Origin: Clavibacter sp. A6099
GTDB taxonomy: Bacteria > Actinomycetota > Actinomycetes > Actinomycetales > Microbacteriaceae
Direction of reading: 5' to 3'
Length of the DNA stretch: 64,000 bases
NCBI RefSeq assembly: GCF_021919125.1
Contig: NZ_CP083439.1
Location: forward strand, 1,364,001-1,428,000
The notes under the pieces are model-generated. The model searched no databases. It was not told the DNA's origin and saw nothing but the letters and a program-made list of their open reading frames with translations. This document shows positions 55,589 to 64,000 of this stretch, piece after piece (within the stretch, counting starts at the first letter, position 1; every line of letters starts with the position of its first letter). The position numbers and the translations under genes were made by a program.

Positions 55589-55965
55589 TGCGCGACGACC
55601 GCGGCTCGGCACCCGCCGAGTTCGTCATGGTCGGCGCCCTCCTCGTCGTCCTCGCCCTGTCGGTGGTGCAGCTCGCGCTGGCGCTGCACGTGCGGACGAC
55701 CGTGCTCGACGCCGCCGCGGAGGGCGCGCGCACGGCAGCGCTCGCGGGCGCCACCCGCGCCGACGGCGTCGAACGCACGCGCGAGCTGATCACGACGGCG
55801 GTGGGAGCCCGGTACGCGGAGGACGTGACAGCGGGAACGGGCACCGTGCTCGGGCACGCGGTCGTCAGCGTCACCGTGCGGACGACGCTGCCCCTCATCG
55901 GACTCCTGGGGGTCGACCGCGGGTTGGAGGTGACGGGCCATGCGGCCGTGGAGCGCCTGGGCTGA
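55588..55965 (+). CDS. TadE-like pilus assembly protein
   Basis: A 125-aa pseudopilin: RGSAPAEFVMVGALLVVLALSVVQL-type N-terminus (E in the TM entry), one TM helix, then a small extracytoplasmic domain. TadE-family minor pilins are processed by the Flp prepilin peptidase. Overlaps neighbours at both ends. Confidence 0.82.
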   Translation: MRDDRGSAPAEFVMVGALLVVLALSVVQLALALHVRTTVLDAAAEGARTAALAGATRADGVERTRELITTAVGARYAEDVTAGTGTVLGHAVVSVTVRTTLPLIGLLGVDRGLEVTGHAAVERLG

Positions 55966-56395
55966 CGACAGGGGCTCGGCGGCGCTCGAGTTCATCACGG
56001 CGGGCGTGCTCCTCCTCGTCCCGCTCGTCTACCTCGTCCTCGCCCTGTCCGCGATCCAGGGCGCGGCGCTCGGCACGGAGGGTGCAGCCCGGCAGGCGGC
56101 ACGCGTCTACGTGCGGGCGGACGACGACGCGACCGGCCGGCGGGAGGCGCGATCGGCCGTCGAGGTCGCGCTCGCCGACCAGGGGATCGCGCCCGACGGG
56201 ATCGCCCTCGACATCACGTGCGCCCCGGATCCGCGGAGCTGCCACGCACCGCGGTCGCTCGTGCACGTGTCGGTGCGCGTCGCGGCCGAGCTGCCCCTCG
56301 CGCCGCCCGTCGCCGGGCCGGACGCACCCGGATCGGTCGCGGTCCACGGCGACGCGGATGAGCGCGTCTCCGTCTTCGCACGAGGGGGACGATGA
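55940..56395 (+). CDS. TadE/TadF-like pilus assembly protein
   Basis: A 151-aa second pseudopilin, RGSAALEFITAGVLLLVPLVYL N-terminus with Glu after the small residues, one TM, and two cysteines (about residues 96 and 102) for a disulfide. Overlaps the first TadE-like gene by 26 bases and the next by ATGA. Confidence 0.82.
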   Translation: MRPWSAWADDRGSAALEFITAGVLLLVPLVYLVLALSAIQGAALGTEGAARQAARVYVRADDDATGRREARSAVEVALADQGIAPDGIALDITCAPDPRSCHAPRSLVHVSVRVAAELPLAPPVAGPDAPGSVAVHGDADERVSVFARGGR

Positions 56396-56931
56396 TCGCC
56401 GGCCTTTCGCGGCGTCGTCGCGACCGCGCGTCGACCCCGGCCTTCACCCCGGCCGAGGACGACGGCTCGATCCTGCCGCTCGTGATCGCGTCCTGCGCGC
56501 TGGGTCTCGCCGTGATCCTGATGGTGTCGGCGGCGTCCTCGCTCTACCTCGAACGCGTCCGGCTCTTCTCGCTGGCGGACGCGGCCGCGCTGGCCGGCGC
56601 CGAGTCCTTCGACGTGGACGGGGGCGGCCCGGCGGCGGTCGCCGTCGGCGACGACGGGGTCGCGCTCCCGCCCCTCACGGACGCAGGCGTCGCCTCCACG
56701 GTCACGGCGTTCCTCGCCGACGAGCCGACGGCGGGCATCCACGACCTCCACATGGACGGCGCCACGACGCCGGACGGCCGCAGCGCCCGCGTCACCCTCT
56801 CCGCCTCGTGGATCCCGCCCGTGGCCTCGCTGTTCGCCCCCGACGGCGTGCGCATCGACGTCACGAGCACCGCCCGCAGCGTGCTGGTGGGACCGGGGGC
56901 GGCGCAGGTCGGACCCGCGGGAGGCGGGTGA
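56392..56931 (+). CDS. TadG-like pilus assembly protein
   Basis: A 179-aa protein with one TM (PLVIASCALGLAVILMVSAA, about 28-47) followed by YLERVRLFSLADAAALAGAESF, the Flp/TadG N-terminal signature. It lacks the large VWA domain of proteobacterial TadG. Last gene of the Tad operon; only six bases separate it from the convergent MFS gene. Confidence 0.8.
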   Translation: MIAGLSRRRRDRASTPAFTPAEDDGSILPLVIASCALGLAVILMVSAASSLYLERVRLFSLADAAALAGAESFDVDGGGPAAVAVGDDGVALPPLTDAGVASTVTAFLADEPTAGIHDLHMDGATTPDGRSARVTLSASWIPPVASLFAPDGVRIDVTSTARSVLVGPGAAQVGPAGGG

Positions 56932-56937
56932 GCCGGA

Positions 56938-58245
56938 TCAGGCGGTCGGCCGCGGTTTCCGCGGAACGTACCGGGGCACGTAGCGCACGAGTATCCCGGC
57001 GCCGATCAGCCCCAGCACCCCCATCACGCCGCTGGCGACGGCGAGCGATGCGGCGGAGGTGAGCGCGGCGATGAGGAGCGGGGAGGCGGCGCTGCCGGCG
57101 TCGCCCGTGAAGCGCCAGGCGCCGAGGAAGGGGGCCGGGTCCTCGCGCGGGGCGAGGTCGGCACCGAGGGTCATGAGGATCCCCGAGCCCACGCCGTTCG
57201 CGACCGACATGAACATGGCCACGCCGATGAACCACTGCACGTTCGTCGGCAGGTCCGGGGTGAGCGCGAGCACGAGGTAGCCGATGCCGAGCCCGACCAT
57301 CGACGGCACGGCGCTCCAGAGGCGGCCGAAGCGGTCCATGATCTGGCCGCTCGCGTAGAACAGGGCGAAGTCCACGCCGCCCGCGATGCCGATGATGAGC
57401 GCCGTGTTCGCGTCCGAGATGCCGATGCTCACGGCCCACAGGGGGAGGAGCACGCCGCGGCCCGCGCGCATCGCGCCGATGAGGGCCGCGCCGGATCCGA
57501 GCTTCACGAGCACGCCCTTGAACCGCCAGAGCGTGCGGCCGAGGCCCGCCGACTCGTGCGCCGGGCGAGCGGTGCCCGCGGCTGCCGCGACCGACTCGTC
57601 GTCCTGCGGTTCGCCCGCCGTCGCGGGCGCGGCGCTCTGCAGGTCGGCGGCGCGGTTGCGGCGCACGACGTCCATCGGGTCGGGCAGCACGAGCAGCGTC
57701 ACGGCGGCCGCGAGGCACGCGACGATGTGGATCACGAACGCCGACTGCGAGGCGCCCGTCAGGTGGATCACGCCGGCCGCGAGGAACGGCCCCACGAAGT
57801 ACCCGGCGCGGAACGTGCCGCCGAGCGTCGACAGCGCGCGGGCCCGGTACGCCTGCGGCACGAAGCTCGTCATGAACGCGTGCCGTGCGAGCGCGAACAC
57901 GGCCGTCGAGACGCCGATGAGGAAGACGCCCACGCCGAGCACGAGCGGGTTCGGCGCCAGGAGGCACAGCACCAGGCCGCCGATGGAGACGAAGGCCGCG
58001 CCGATCATGGCGGTCCGTTCGCCGATGCGGCTCACCACGGATCCGCTCGGGATGTCGCCGACCAGCTCGCCGAGCATGATCATGCCTCCGATGAAGGCGG
58101 CGATCCCGAGCGTGGCGCCGAGGCTGCCGGCCACGATCGGGATGATGGGGATGATCGCCCCCTCGCCGATGGAGAAGAGGAGCGCGGGGAGCAGCGCCGG
58201 GAGCGCCACCGCGCGGAGGGAGAAGGGGGCATCGGGGGTCGACAT
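56938..58245 (-). CDS. MFS transporter
   Basis: Major facilitator superfamily protein, 435 aa, twelve membrane helices, with a ~45-residue cytoplasmic loop (about 195-240) between the halves. The loop-2/3-like motif [19 protein letters not shown] (G-x3-D/G-R-x-G-R/E-R) supports MFS. Substrate not evident; drug or metabolite export is likely for this type. Start at ATG 58245 follows a TAGGCT box by eight bases. Confidence 0.87.
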   Translation of the reverse strand: MSTPDAPFSLRAVALPALLPALLFSIGEGAIIPIIPIVAGSLGATLGIAAFIGGMIMLGELVGDIPSGSVVSRIGERTAMIGAAFVSIGGLVLCLLAPNPLVLGVGVFLIGVSTAVFALARHAFMTSFVPQAYRARALSTLGGTFRAGYFVGPFLAAGVIHLTGASQSAFVIHIVACLAAAVTLLVLPDPMDVVRRNRAADLQSAAPATAGEPQDDESVAAAAGTARPAHESAGLGRTLWRFKGVLVKLGSGAALIGAMRAGRGVLLPLWAVSIGISDANTALIIGIAGGVDFALFYASGQIMDRFGRLWSAVPSMVGLGIGYLVLALTPDLPTNVQWFIGVAMFMSVANGVGSGILMTLGADLAPREDPAPFLGAWRFTGDAGSAASPLLIAALTSAASLAVASGVMGVLGLIGAGILVRYVPRYVPRKPRPTA

Positions 58246-58253
58246 CGCCCCCG

Positions 58254-58259
58254 AGCCTA
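58254..58259 (-). promoter_or_regulatory. -10 box, near-leaderless MFS transporter mRNA
   Basis: TAGGCT then eight bases then ATG 58245 on the minus strand. Confidence 0.5.
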
Positions 58260-58304
58260 CGCGCGGCAGGGCCCCGCCCCGGACGCCGCTGACGGCCCTG
58301 ACGG

Positions 58305-58310
58305 TAGGCT
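58305..58310 (+). promoter_or_regulatory. -10 box of prfB
   Basis: TAGGCT ends ten bases before ATG 58321, leaving a leader of only about four bases. Confidence 0.5.
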
Positions 58311-58320
58311 GGGCGGCACC

Positions 58321-59424
58321 ATGATCGACCAGGACTTCTCTTCGCGGATCACAGAATTGCGCGACACCTACTCCAACATCCGCTCGGTGATCGGCGTCGA
58401 GCGACTGCAGCAGGAGGTCGAGGAGCTGAGCGCCCAGGCGGGCGAGCCGGACCTCTGGGACGACACGGACAAGGCGCAGAAGGTCACGAGCGACCTGAGC
58501 CACCGGCAGTCGGAGCTCAAGCGCATCGACGAGCTGCAGCGCCGCCTGGACGACCTCGACGTGCTCGTCGAGATGGCCAAGGACGACGAGGAGTCCGCCG
58601 AGGAGGCGGTCGTCGAGCTCGCCGGCATCACCAAGATCATGGACGAGCTCGAGGTGCAGACGCTCCTCAACGGCGAGTTCGACCCGCGCCCCGCGGTCGT
58701 CACCATCCGCGCGGGCGCCGGCGGCGTCGACGCGGCGGACTTCGCCGAGATGCTCATGCGCATGTACCTGCGCTGGGCCGAGCAGCACGACTACTCCGCC
58801 ACCGTGCTCGACACGTCCTACGCGGAGGAGGCCGGCATCAAGTCCGCGACCTTCGAGATCGACGCGCCGTACGCGTTCGGCACGCTCTCCGTCGAGGCAG
58901 GCACGCACCGCCTCGTGCGCATGAGCCCCTTCAACTCCGCGGGCAAGCGCCAGACGTCCTTCGCCGCGGTCGAGGTCGTGCCGCTCATCGAGCAGACGGA
59001 GTCGATCGAGATCCCCGAGAACGAGATGCGCGTCGACGTGTTCCGCTCGTCCGGCCCCGGCGGCCAGTCCGTCAACACGACCGACTCGGCGGTGCGGATC
59101 ACCCACCTCCCGACCGGCATCGTCGTCACCTGCCAGAACGAGAAGAGCCAGATCCAGAACCGCGCCGCCGCCCTGCGCGTCCTGCAGTCGCGCCTGCTCC
59201 TCGTGCAGCGCGAGCAGGAGGCAGCCACCAAGAAGGAGCTCGCCGGCAACATCACGGCGAGCTGGGGCGACCAGATGCGCAGCTACGTGCTCGCGCCGTA
59301 CCAGATGGTCAAGGACCTCCGCACGGAGCACGAGGTCAACAACCCGTCCAACGTGTTCGACGGCGACCTCGACGGGTTCATCTCCGCGGGGATCCGCTGG
59401 CGGAAGTCGCCCGACCGCGCCTGA
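58321..59424 (+). CDS. prfB: peptide chain release factor 2
   Basis: Terminates translation at UGA and UAA. 367 aa. Stop-codon recognition tripeptide S202-P203-F204 (RMSPFN) and the peptidyl-hydrolysis motif G247-G248-Q249 (SGPGGQSVN) are intact. The reading frame is continuous from ATG 58321 to the end, so the programmed +1 frameshift that autoregulates prfB in many bacteria is absent. Confidence 0.96.
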   Translation: MIDQDFSSRITELRDTYSNIRSVIGVERLQQEVEELSAQAGEPDLWDDTDKAQKVTSDLSHRQSELKRIDELQRRLDDLDVLVEMAKDDEESAEEAVVELAGITKIMDELEVQTLLNGEFDPRPAVVTIRAGAGGVDAADFAEMLMRMYLRWAEQHDYSATVLDTSYAEEAGIKSATFEIDAPYAFGTLSVEAGTHRLVRMSPFNSAGKRQTSFAAVEVVPLIEQTESIEIPENEMRVDVFRSSGPGGQSVNTTDSAVRITHLPTGIVVTCQNEKSQIQNRAAALRVLQSRLLLVQREQEAATKKELAGNITASWGDQMRSYVLAPYQMVKDLRTEHEVNNPSNVFDGDLDGFISAGIRWRKSPDRA

Positions 59425-59443
59425 GAGAGTCCGAAGGGACCGC

Positions 59444-59468
59444 TCGCCGCGGTGAGTCGATGCGGCGA
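59444..59468 (+). terminator. candidate hairpin after prfB
   Basis: TCGCCGC (59444-59450) pairs with GCGGCGA (59462-59468) around an 11-base loop, between the prfB stop and the ftsE promoter. Confidence 0.35.
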
Positions 59469-59485
59469 AAGGCACCTCCCGTGCC

Positions 59486-59491
59486 TAGGGT
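59486..59491 (+). promoter_or_regulatory. -10 box of ftsE-ftsX
   Basis: TAGGGT ends nine bases before ATG 59501; the transcript would have a very short leader. Confidence 0.5.
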
Positions 59492-59500
59492 CGTACCGAC

Positions 59501-61138
59501 ATGATCAGGTTCGACCACGTATCCAAGGTGTATCCCGGCAACCCCCGACCGGCGCTGAGCTCCGTCGACCTCGAGATCCTCCGCGGGGAGTTCGTCTTCC
59601 TCGTCGGCGCGTCCGGGTCCGGCAAGTCCAGCTTCCTGCGTCTCGTGCTCAAGGAGGACCGGCCCACGCAAGGGACGATCCACGTCCTGGGCCAGCAGCT
59701 GAACCAGCTGTCGAGCCGCAAGGTCCCCTACTACCGCCGCAGCCTGGGGGTGGTGTTCCAGGACTTCCGGCTGCTCCCCAACAAGTCGGTCTTCGACAAC
59801 GTGGCCTTCACGCTCCAGGTGATCGGCAAGTCGCGCGGCTTCATCCAGGAGGCCGTCCCGGACGTGCTCGCCATGGTGGGCCTCCAGGGCAAGGAGCAGC
59901 GCCTGCCGCACGAGCTCTCCGGCGGCGAGCAGCAGCGCGTGGCCATCGCCCGCGCCGTGGTCAACAAGCCGGCAGTGCTCCTCGCGGACGAGCCCACGGG
60001 CAACCTCGACCCGCTGACGAGCGCGGGCATCATGCAGGTGCTCGAGCGGATCAACGCCAACGGCACCACGGTCATCATGGCCACCCACGACTCCGGCATC
60101 GTCGATCAGATGCAGAAGCGCGTGATCGAGCTGATCGGAGGCGAGGTCGTCCGCGACGAGGTCGGCGGGCAGTACCAGACCTCCGCCATCGACCTGCCGC
60201 GGACGGCCGAGAACCCGGTCGGCGTGAACCCCGAGCACCCGCCCGTGGCCGCGCCGACGCCCGTGTTCGTGCCCGCAGCGCCGCTCCCGGCGCCCGTTCG
60301 CCCGACCGCTCCGGCGGAGCCCGCGAACGCCGCGGAGCGCCGCGAGCAGGCCAGGCGCGACAAGCAGCGGCGCGCCGACGAGAAGGCGCGCGCCAAGGAG
60401 GAGGCGACCCGCGAGGCCGCCACCGCCAAGGCCGCGAAGAAGGCGCCGCGGAAGCCCGCGAAGGGCGCCGAGGCTCCGGCCGCCGCGACCGCGCCCGCTG
60501 CTCCCACCGTCGTGCCCGCACCCGCCGCCGCCCCGGAGGCCGCGCCGATCGTGCCCGCGACCTCGCCCGACCGCGTCGCCGAGCCCGCGGGCACGGCGCC
60601 GTCGTCTCGCGCGGTCGACTCCGACCGCGGATCCCGCCCGGAGTCCCCTGCCTACGCCCCGTCGGCGTTCGCCGAGGCCGCGCGCGTGGATCCCGTCCCC
60701 GAGCGGACCGCCGAGCGAGACCGCCCGGCCCCGGAGGAGCGCCGCGAGACGGCGCCGTCCCGCCCGGAGTCGCGCGTCCCCGAGCAGGTCCCCGCGGAGC
60801 CCGCCGAGCCGGCGCCGTCGCGTGCCGCTCCGGTCGCCCGGGCCGACGCCGCGCCCGTGGACGACGGACCGCCCACCGCGCCCACCCCGCCGAGCAGGCG
60901 CAACGGCGGGGGAGCGGCCCCGGCCGCCCCGAGCACCGGATCCATCCGGCGCCTCCCCGAGGGCACCGGCGTCATCCGCCTGCCCGACCTGTCCGACGGC
61001 GAGGGCGGACCCGCGCCCGCCGACGGACGCGACGACGCCGAGCTCGCCGAGCTGGGACTGGCCGAGAAGCTGGGCCTCCGTGCCCGAGGAGAGTCGCCGG
61101 ACGACACCGGCGCACAGGATGTGGGGCCCACGCGATGA
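59501..61138 (+). CDS. ftsE: cell division ATP-binding protein FtsE with long C-terminal extension
   Basis: ATPase of the FtsEX complex that activates peptidoglycan hydrolases at the septum. Residues 1 to about 225 form a canonical FtsE: Walker [19 protein letters not shown]-loop, signature [15 protein letters not shown], Walker [14 protein letters not shown], switch ATHDS. The protein is 545 aa, whereas FtsE is usually 220-230. The extra ~320 residues are Pro/Ala/Glu/Arg-rich with a Lys/Arg coiled stretch ([20 protein letters not shown], about 275-295) and end in a conserved-looking short motif [18 protein letters not shown]. Overlaps ftsX by ATGA. Confidence 0.94.
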   Translation: MIRFDHVSKVYPGNPRPALSSVDLEILRGEFVFLVGASGSGKSSFLRLVLKEDRPTQGTIHVLGQQLNQLSSRKVPYYRRSLGVVFQDFRLLPNKSVFDNVAFTLQVIGKSRGFIQEAVPDVLAMVGLQGKEQRLPHELSGGEQQRVAIARAVVNKPAVLLADEPTGNLDPLTSAGIMQVLERINANGTTVIMATHDSGIVDQMQKRVIELIGGEVVRDEVGGQYQTSAIDLPRTAENPVGVNPEHPPVAAPTPVFVPAAPLPAPVRPTAPAEPANAAERREQARRDKQRRADEKARAKEEATREAATAKAAKKAPRKPAKGAEAPAAATAPAAPTVVPAPAAAPEAAPIVPATSPDRVAEPAGTAPSSRAVDSDRGSRPESPAYAPSAFAEAARVDPVPERTAERDRPAPEERRETAPSRPESRVPEQVPAEPAEPAPSRAAPVARADAAPVDDGPPTAPTPPSRRNGGGAAPAAPSTGSIRRLPEGTGVIRLPDLSDGEGGPAPADGRDDAELAELGLAEKLGLRARGESPDDTGAQDVGPTR

Positions 61139-62052
61139 GACTCGGACTCGTCCTCTCCGAGGTCGGCCACGGCCTCCGTCGGAACGTCAGCATGGTCGTC
61201 TCGGTCGTGCTCGTCACCTTCATCTCGCTCACGTTCGTGGGCGCTGCCGTGCTCCTGCAGATGCAGATCGGCCAGATGAAGAACTACTGGTACGACCGCG
61301 CGCAGGTCGCGATCGACTTCTGCACCGACACGTCGGTGCCGAGCGAGACCTGCGTCAACGGCAAGGCCACGCAGGAGCAGATCGACGCCGTCAAGCAGCA
61401 GCTCGACAGCGACACGCTCGCCCCGTTCATCGACAAGTACTACTTCGAGGACCAGGACACGGCGTACAAGAACTTCCAGGAGCAGTTCAAGGGAGATCCC
61501 GTCACCGAGCTGGTGCAGCCGGAGTTCCTCAACGAGGCGTTCTGGGTGAACCTCAAGGACCCGTCGAAGTCCGACATCCTGAGCGACAGCCTCTCGGGGC
61601 TTGCGGGCGTCGAGAACGTGACCGACCAACGGCAGTACCTCGACCAGATCTTCTCCATCCTCAACGCCGCCAGCCTCACCGCCGTCGGCATCGCCGGCCT
61701 GATGCTCGTGGCCGCCGCCCTGCTGATCGCCACCACGATCCGCCTGTCCGCGTTCTCGCGGAGACGGGAGCTGGGCATCATGAGGCTGGTCGGGGCCTCG
61801 AACCGCTTCATCCAGACCCCGTTCATCCTCGAGGGCGTGTTCGCGGCGCTCATCGGGTCGGTGCTCGCGAGCGCGGCGACGGTGGCGCTCGTCAAGTTCT
61901 TCGTCCAGGGGTTCCTGAGCACCCGGCTCACGTCGATATCCCTGGTGAACATGGACGACGCGCTGCTCGTGGTGCCGATCCTGCTCGGGGTGGGCGTGGT
62001 GCTCGCGGCGGTCTCCGCCAACTTCGCCATCAGCCGCTATCTGCGCATCTGA
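61135..62052 (+). CDS. ftsX: cell division protein FtsX
   Basis: Integral-membrane partner of FtsE, 305 aa. One N-terminal TM ([19 protein letters not shown], about 20-40), an extracellular domain (about 50-170, contains two cysteines C62 and C69), then three TM helices, ending RYLRI. The permease motif [18 protein letters not shown] connects to FtsE. The external domain binds NlpC/P60-type hydrolases in related bacteria. Confidence 0.95.
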   Translation: MRLGLVLSEVGHGLRRNVSMVVSVVLVTFISLTFVGAAVLLQMQIGQMKNYWYDRAQVAIDFCTDTSVPSETCVNGKATQEQIDAVKQQLDSDTLAPFIDKYYFEDQDTAYKNFQEQFKGDPVTELVQPEFLNEAFWVNLKDPSKSDILSDSLSGLAGVENVTDQRQYLDQIFSILNAASLTAVGIAGLMLVAAALLIATTIRLSAFSRRRELGIMRLVGASNRFIQTPFILEGVFAALIGSVLASAATVALVKFFVQGFLSTRLTSISLVNMDDALLVVPILLGVGVVLAAVSANFAISRYLRI

Positions 62053-62060
62053 TCCTCCGG

Positions 62061-62066
62061 TAGGCT
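62061..62066 (+). promoter_or_regulatory. -10 box of smpB
   Basis: TAGGCT gives a start near 62073 and a leader of about 46 bases with GAGGAG before GTG 62119. Confidence 0.5.
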
Positions 62067-62118
62067 GATGGGCTGCCCGGATCCGGGCGCATCCATCCGA
62101 ACCATCGAGGAGTCCACC

Positions 62119-62595
62119 GTGCCCAGGGAACGTGGCGAGAAGGTGGTGGCGACCAACCGCAAGGCGCGCCACGACTACACCATCGAGTCGACCTACGAGG
62201 CCGGCCTCGTGCTCACGGGCACCGAGGTCAAGTCGCTCCGGCAGGGGCGGGCCTCGCTCGTCGACGGCTACGCGTTCGTCGACGCGGGCGAGGCATGGCT
62301 CGACGCGGTGCACATCCCCGAGTACAACCAGGGCACCTGGAACAACCACCCGGTGCGTCGCAAGCGCAAGCTCCTCCTGCACAAGGAGCAGATCCTCAAG
62401 ATCCACTCCAAGGTGAAGGAGGGCGGCTACACGGTCGTCCCGCTGCAGCTCTACTTCGTCGACGGCCGCGCCAAGGTCGAGCTCGCCATCGCGAAGGGCA
62501 AGAAGGAGTACGACAAGCGCCAGACGTTGCGCGAGCGCCAGGACAAGCGCGAGGCGGATCGGGCGATGTCGTCCCACCGCCGCCTCGGCGAATAG
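62119..62595 (+). CDS. smpB: SsrA-binding protein SmpB
   Basis: Binds tmRNA and brings it to stalled ribosomes for trans-translation. 158 aa: [33 protein letters not shown] (tmRNA-binding beta-barrel), [22 protein letters not shown], and a basic C-terminal tail ([20 protein letters not shown]). Start GTG 62119 is chosen from GAGGAG six bases upstream; an earlier ATG at 62068 falls next to the -10 box. Lies directly upstream of ssrA. Confidence 0.95.
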   Translation: MPRERGEKVVATNRKARHDYTIESTYEAGLVLTGTEVKSLRQGRASLVDGYAFVDAGEAWLDAVHIPEYNQGTWNNHPVRRKRKLLLHKEQILKIHSKVKEGGYTVVPLQLYFVDGRAKVELAIAKGKKEYDKRQTLRERQDKREADRAMSSHRRLGE

Positions 62596-62596
62596 G

Positions 62597-62613
62597 CACC
62601 GCTCCTCGCGGTG
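62597..62613 (+). terminator. small hairpin after smpB
   Basis: CACCGC-TCCTC-GCGGTG just after the smpB stop; six-bp stem, five-base loop. Confidence 0.35.
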
Positions 62614-62634
62614 GTGCGTCCGGCCTCGGTCGGG

Positions 62635-62677
62635 TACCATTGAGGGCTGGTCGCGTTAGCGCGATCGGCGATTGACA
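62635..62677 (+). promoter_or_regulatory. ssrA promoter elements
   Basis: Two candidates: TACCAT (62635-62640), a perfect TANNNT box, and TTGACA (62672-62677), a perfect -35 whose -10 (ATGCGA at 62695-62700, 17-bp spacing) is weak. Either would give a 5' leader removed by RNase P. Confidence 0.4.
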
Positions 62678-62739
62678 ACTCGACAGCGTGGAACATGCGA
62701 CCCGGCTCGGGTGCCTCCCGGAGGCGCTCTGCCGTTCAT

Positions 62740-63115
62740 GGGGATGATCGGTTTCGACATTGCCTGAATGACTGCGAGAAGCGGGTCGAGGATGCAGGGC
62801 TATCTCGTAAACGCTCTCTGCAAAATACAACTGCCAATAACAAGCAGTCGTCCTTCGCTCTCGCTGCCTAAGCGAGCGCACTAACAGGACCGTCGACCCG
62901 GGGATGCTCTCTAACCGGTAAGTCGGCGTCAGATTAGGGAGCTCGCTGCGTGGTCGTGCCTCAGGGCCGCGCGGGACTCGAACTGAGGCTGGGCCCGTCG
63001 GATCAGATGCCAGGAGCAAGTTCCGGGGCCGAGCAGGACGCCTTTCCTGGATACACCCGTAGAAGGCGCAGGATTACAGCAGTGGACCGGGGTTCGATTC
63101 CCCGCATCTCCACCA
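62740..63115 (+). ncRNA. ssrA: transfer-messenger RNA
   Basis: 376-base one-piece tmRNA. The 5' end GGGGATGATCGGTTTCGACAT and the 3' end with GGTTCGATTCC T-arm and encoded CCA (63113-63115) form the tRNA-Ala-like part; GGGGATG pairs with CATCTCC (one G-U). The tag frame runs from GCC 62833 to TAA 62869-62871 and encodes ANNKQSSFALAA, ending in the LAA degron. The 3' end is intact, with no integrase gene or duplicated att site nearby. Confidence 0.97.
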
Positions 63116-63161
63116 TCGCGTCGCATGCTCCACGCTCGTCGAGGGCCGGATCCGTCCGGCA

Positions 63162-63199
63162 CGACGAAGGCCCCGTCCACCCGGACGGGGCCTTCGTCG
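63162..63199. terminator. 17-bp bidirectional terminator between ssrA and the ABC permease
   Basis: Perfect arms 63162-63178 and 63183-63199 (CGACGAAGGCCCCGTCC and its complement) with an ACCC loop. It lies between convergent ssrA and the permease gene. Confidence 0.85.
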
Positions 63200-63214
63200 C
63201 GTTAGCCGTGCGGA

Positions 63215-64000
63215 TCAGCCGACCGGCGTGCGCGGCGCCGTCGGGGCGGGCGCGCCCGGATCGCTCGTCGCGAGCGCCGGCGCCGTGGTCTCGACCGCGG
63301 GCGTCCCGGTGCGGCCGCGTCGCCGCGTCCGCCCGCCCGTTCGCCCGTACACGAGGTACATCGTGAGCCCCATGATGATCATGAGCAGCACCGTGTAGAC
63401 GAACGTGATGCTCATGGAGTCGAGGTTGGCCTCGCCCTCGGTGCTCGCCTTGATCGCGATGCCGAGCGGCTCGTACAGCGGCTGGTACAGGAACACCGCC
63501 GCGTCGTAGTCGTCGAGCAGGCTGTTGAAGTTGAGCGCCGTGATGGCGGCGACCGTGGGGATCACGAGCGGCACCAGCACGCGGCGGAAGGTCGTGAGCG
63601 ACTTCGCGCCGAGGATCCGCGCCGCGTCCTCCAGCGACTGCGGCACGCTCGCGAACGCCGCCTTGAGTAGGCGCAATGTGAACGGCACCTTGACGACGAC
63701 GTAGGCCACGAGCAGCAGCCACGTCGTGCCCGTCAGCACCTGCCCGCCGATGAGCGGCTGCGGCCGGTCGAACGTCTGCAGCAGCGCGAGCGCGATGAGG
63801 ATGGTCGGCAGGATCCACGGGATGTGCAGCAGGTACTCGAGCGTCGCGGTGACCCAGTTGCGGTTGCGTTGGATCATGCGCGCGACGAACAGGAGCCCCG
63901 CCACGACGATCACGGCGGCCAGCGCGCTGTAGACGAGGCTCACGACGAAGGGCCGGAGCACGTCGGGCGAGCCGAGGACGGTCGCGTAGTTCCGCAGCGT
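63215..64000 (-). CDS. iron(III)/thiamine-type ABC transporter permease, partial
   Basis: C-terminal part (at least 262 residues) of a binding-protein-dependent permease; the 5' end lies beyond the window, since the frame continues through TLRNYATVLGSPD to base 64000. It shows the EAA loop EDAARILGAKSLTTFRRV followed by LVPLV, and the repeated-half architecture typical of FbpB/ThiP permeases (a second start-like segment VLRPFVVSLVYSALA begins the second half). The C-terminal tail is Arg/Thr/Pro-rich. Substrate (iron, thiamine, phosphonate) not decided. Confidence 0.87.
   Translation of the reverse strand, partial: TLRNYATVLGSPDVLRPFVVSLVYSALAAVIVVAGLLFVARMIQRNRNWVTATLEYLLHIPWILPTILIALALLQTFDRPQPLIGGQVLTGTTWLLLVAYVVVKVPFTLRLLKAAFASVPQSLEDAARILGAKSLTTFRRVLVPLVIPTVAAITALNFNSLLDDYDAAVFLYQPLYEPLGIAIKASTEGEANLDSMSITFVYTVLLMIIMGLTMYLVYGRTGGRTRRRGRTGTPAVETTAPALATSDPGAPAPTAPRTPVG

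Noticed and set aside
58321-58420. Possible programmed frameshift in prfB
   Set aside because: The frame is continuous from the start codon; no in-frame UGA near codon 25 was present.
63116-63214. Possible phage attachment site or integrase remnant after ssrA
   Set aside because: No integrase fragment and no second copy of the tmRNA 3' end was found within the window.
62950-63366. ORF on the plus strand overlapping the 3' half of the tmRNA
   Set aside because: The region is structured tmRNA and a terminator; the translated product has no family features.

Overview
The window is a gene-dense, very GC-rich stretch of bacterial chromosome. Gene content (ssrA-smpB-ftsX-ftsE-prfB, pncB/murI/rph/rdgB, DUF3039, DUF2017-clpS, a ROK-controlled CUT1 sugar ABC operon without its own ATPase, a compact Tad locus) and the abundance of TANNNT promoters placed directly on start codons point to an actinobacterium of the Microbacteriaceae, most likely Clavibacter or a close relative. 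The genus is an inference from style and synteny; no database was consulted. No rRNA, CRISPR array, insertion sequence or prophage was seen.

Layout. 1-8.5 kb: BCCT osmolyte transporter, lipid kinase, stand-alone AAA ATPase, fatty acid desaturase, zinc alcohol dehydrogenase, a membrane protein and a DinB-like protein. 8.5-16.4 kb: glycan-use unit on the minus strand (ROK regulator, lipoprotein binding protein, two permeases, GH38 alpha-mannosidase) with a candidate ROK operator in front of the transport genes. 16.6-18 kb: heme-oxygenase-like diiron protein translationally coupled to a CDGSH iron-sulfur protein. 18-21.6 kb: zinc metallopeptidase, AlkD-like protein, epimerase, DUF2017 and clpS. 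21.7-25.5 kb: ABC exporter plus NarL-type two-component system in one overlapping operon. 25.6-30.3 kb: aminotransferase, a two-gene exported module of unusual composition, and an HtrA-type protease.

30.4-38.6 kb is a cell-envelope polymer region: two GT2 glycosyltransferases around a CDP-alcohol phosphatidyltransferase, a CDP-glycerol-type polymerase, then (minus strand) a TagGH-like ABC exporter and a sugar/choline-type nucleotidyltransferase. 38.8-42.3 kb: a second ABC transporter whose ATPase carries a ~375-residue disordered N-terminus. 42.3-50.6 kb: housekeeping genes (DUF3039, pncB, an FeS-type photolyase, murI, rph, rdgB, a CDF metal exporter, DedA, a PLP deaminase-like enzyme) and tRNA-Leu(UAG). 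50.8-52.2 kb: xylulokinase. 52.3-56.9 kb: Tad-type secretion/pilus operon. 56.9-64 kb: MFS transporter, prfB, ftsE with a ~320-residue C-terminal extension, ftsX, smpB, tmRNA, and an iron-type ABC permease cut by the window end.

The most striking global signal is regulatory: at least eleven genes have a TANNNT hexamer exactly six bases before an ATG/GTG, as expected if the start codon is the transcription start (leaderless mRNA). The same signal was used to fix several start codons. No gene system that I would call wholly new was found; the best leads are the diiron/CDGSH pair, the disordered extensions on two ABC ATPases, a translationally coupled leader ORF, and an exported two-gene module.
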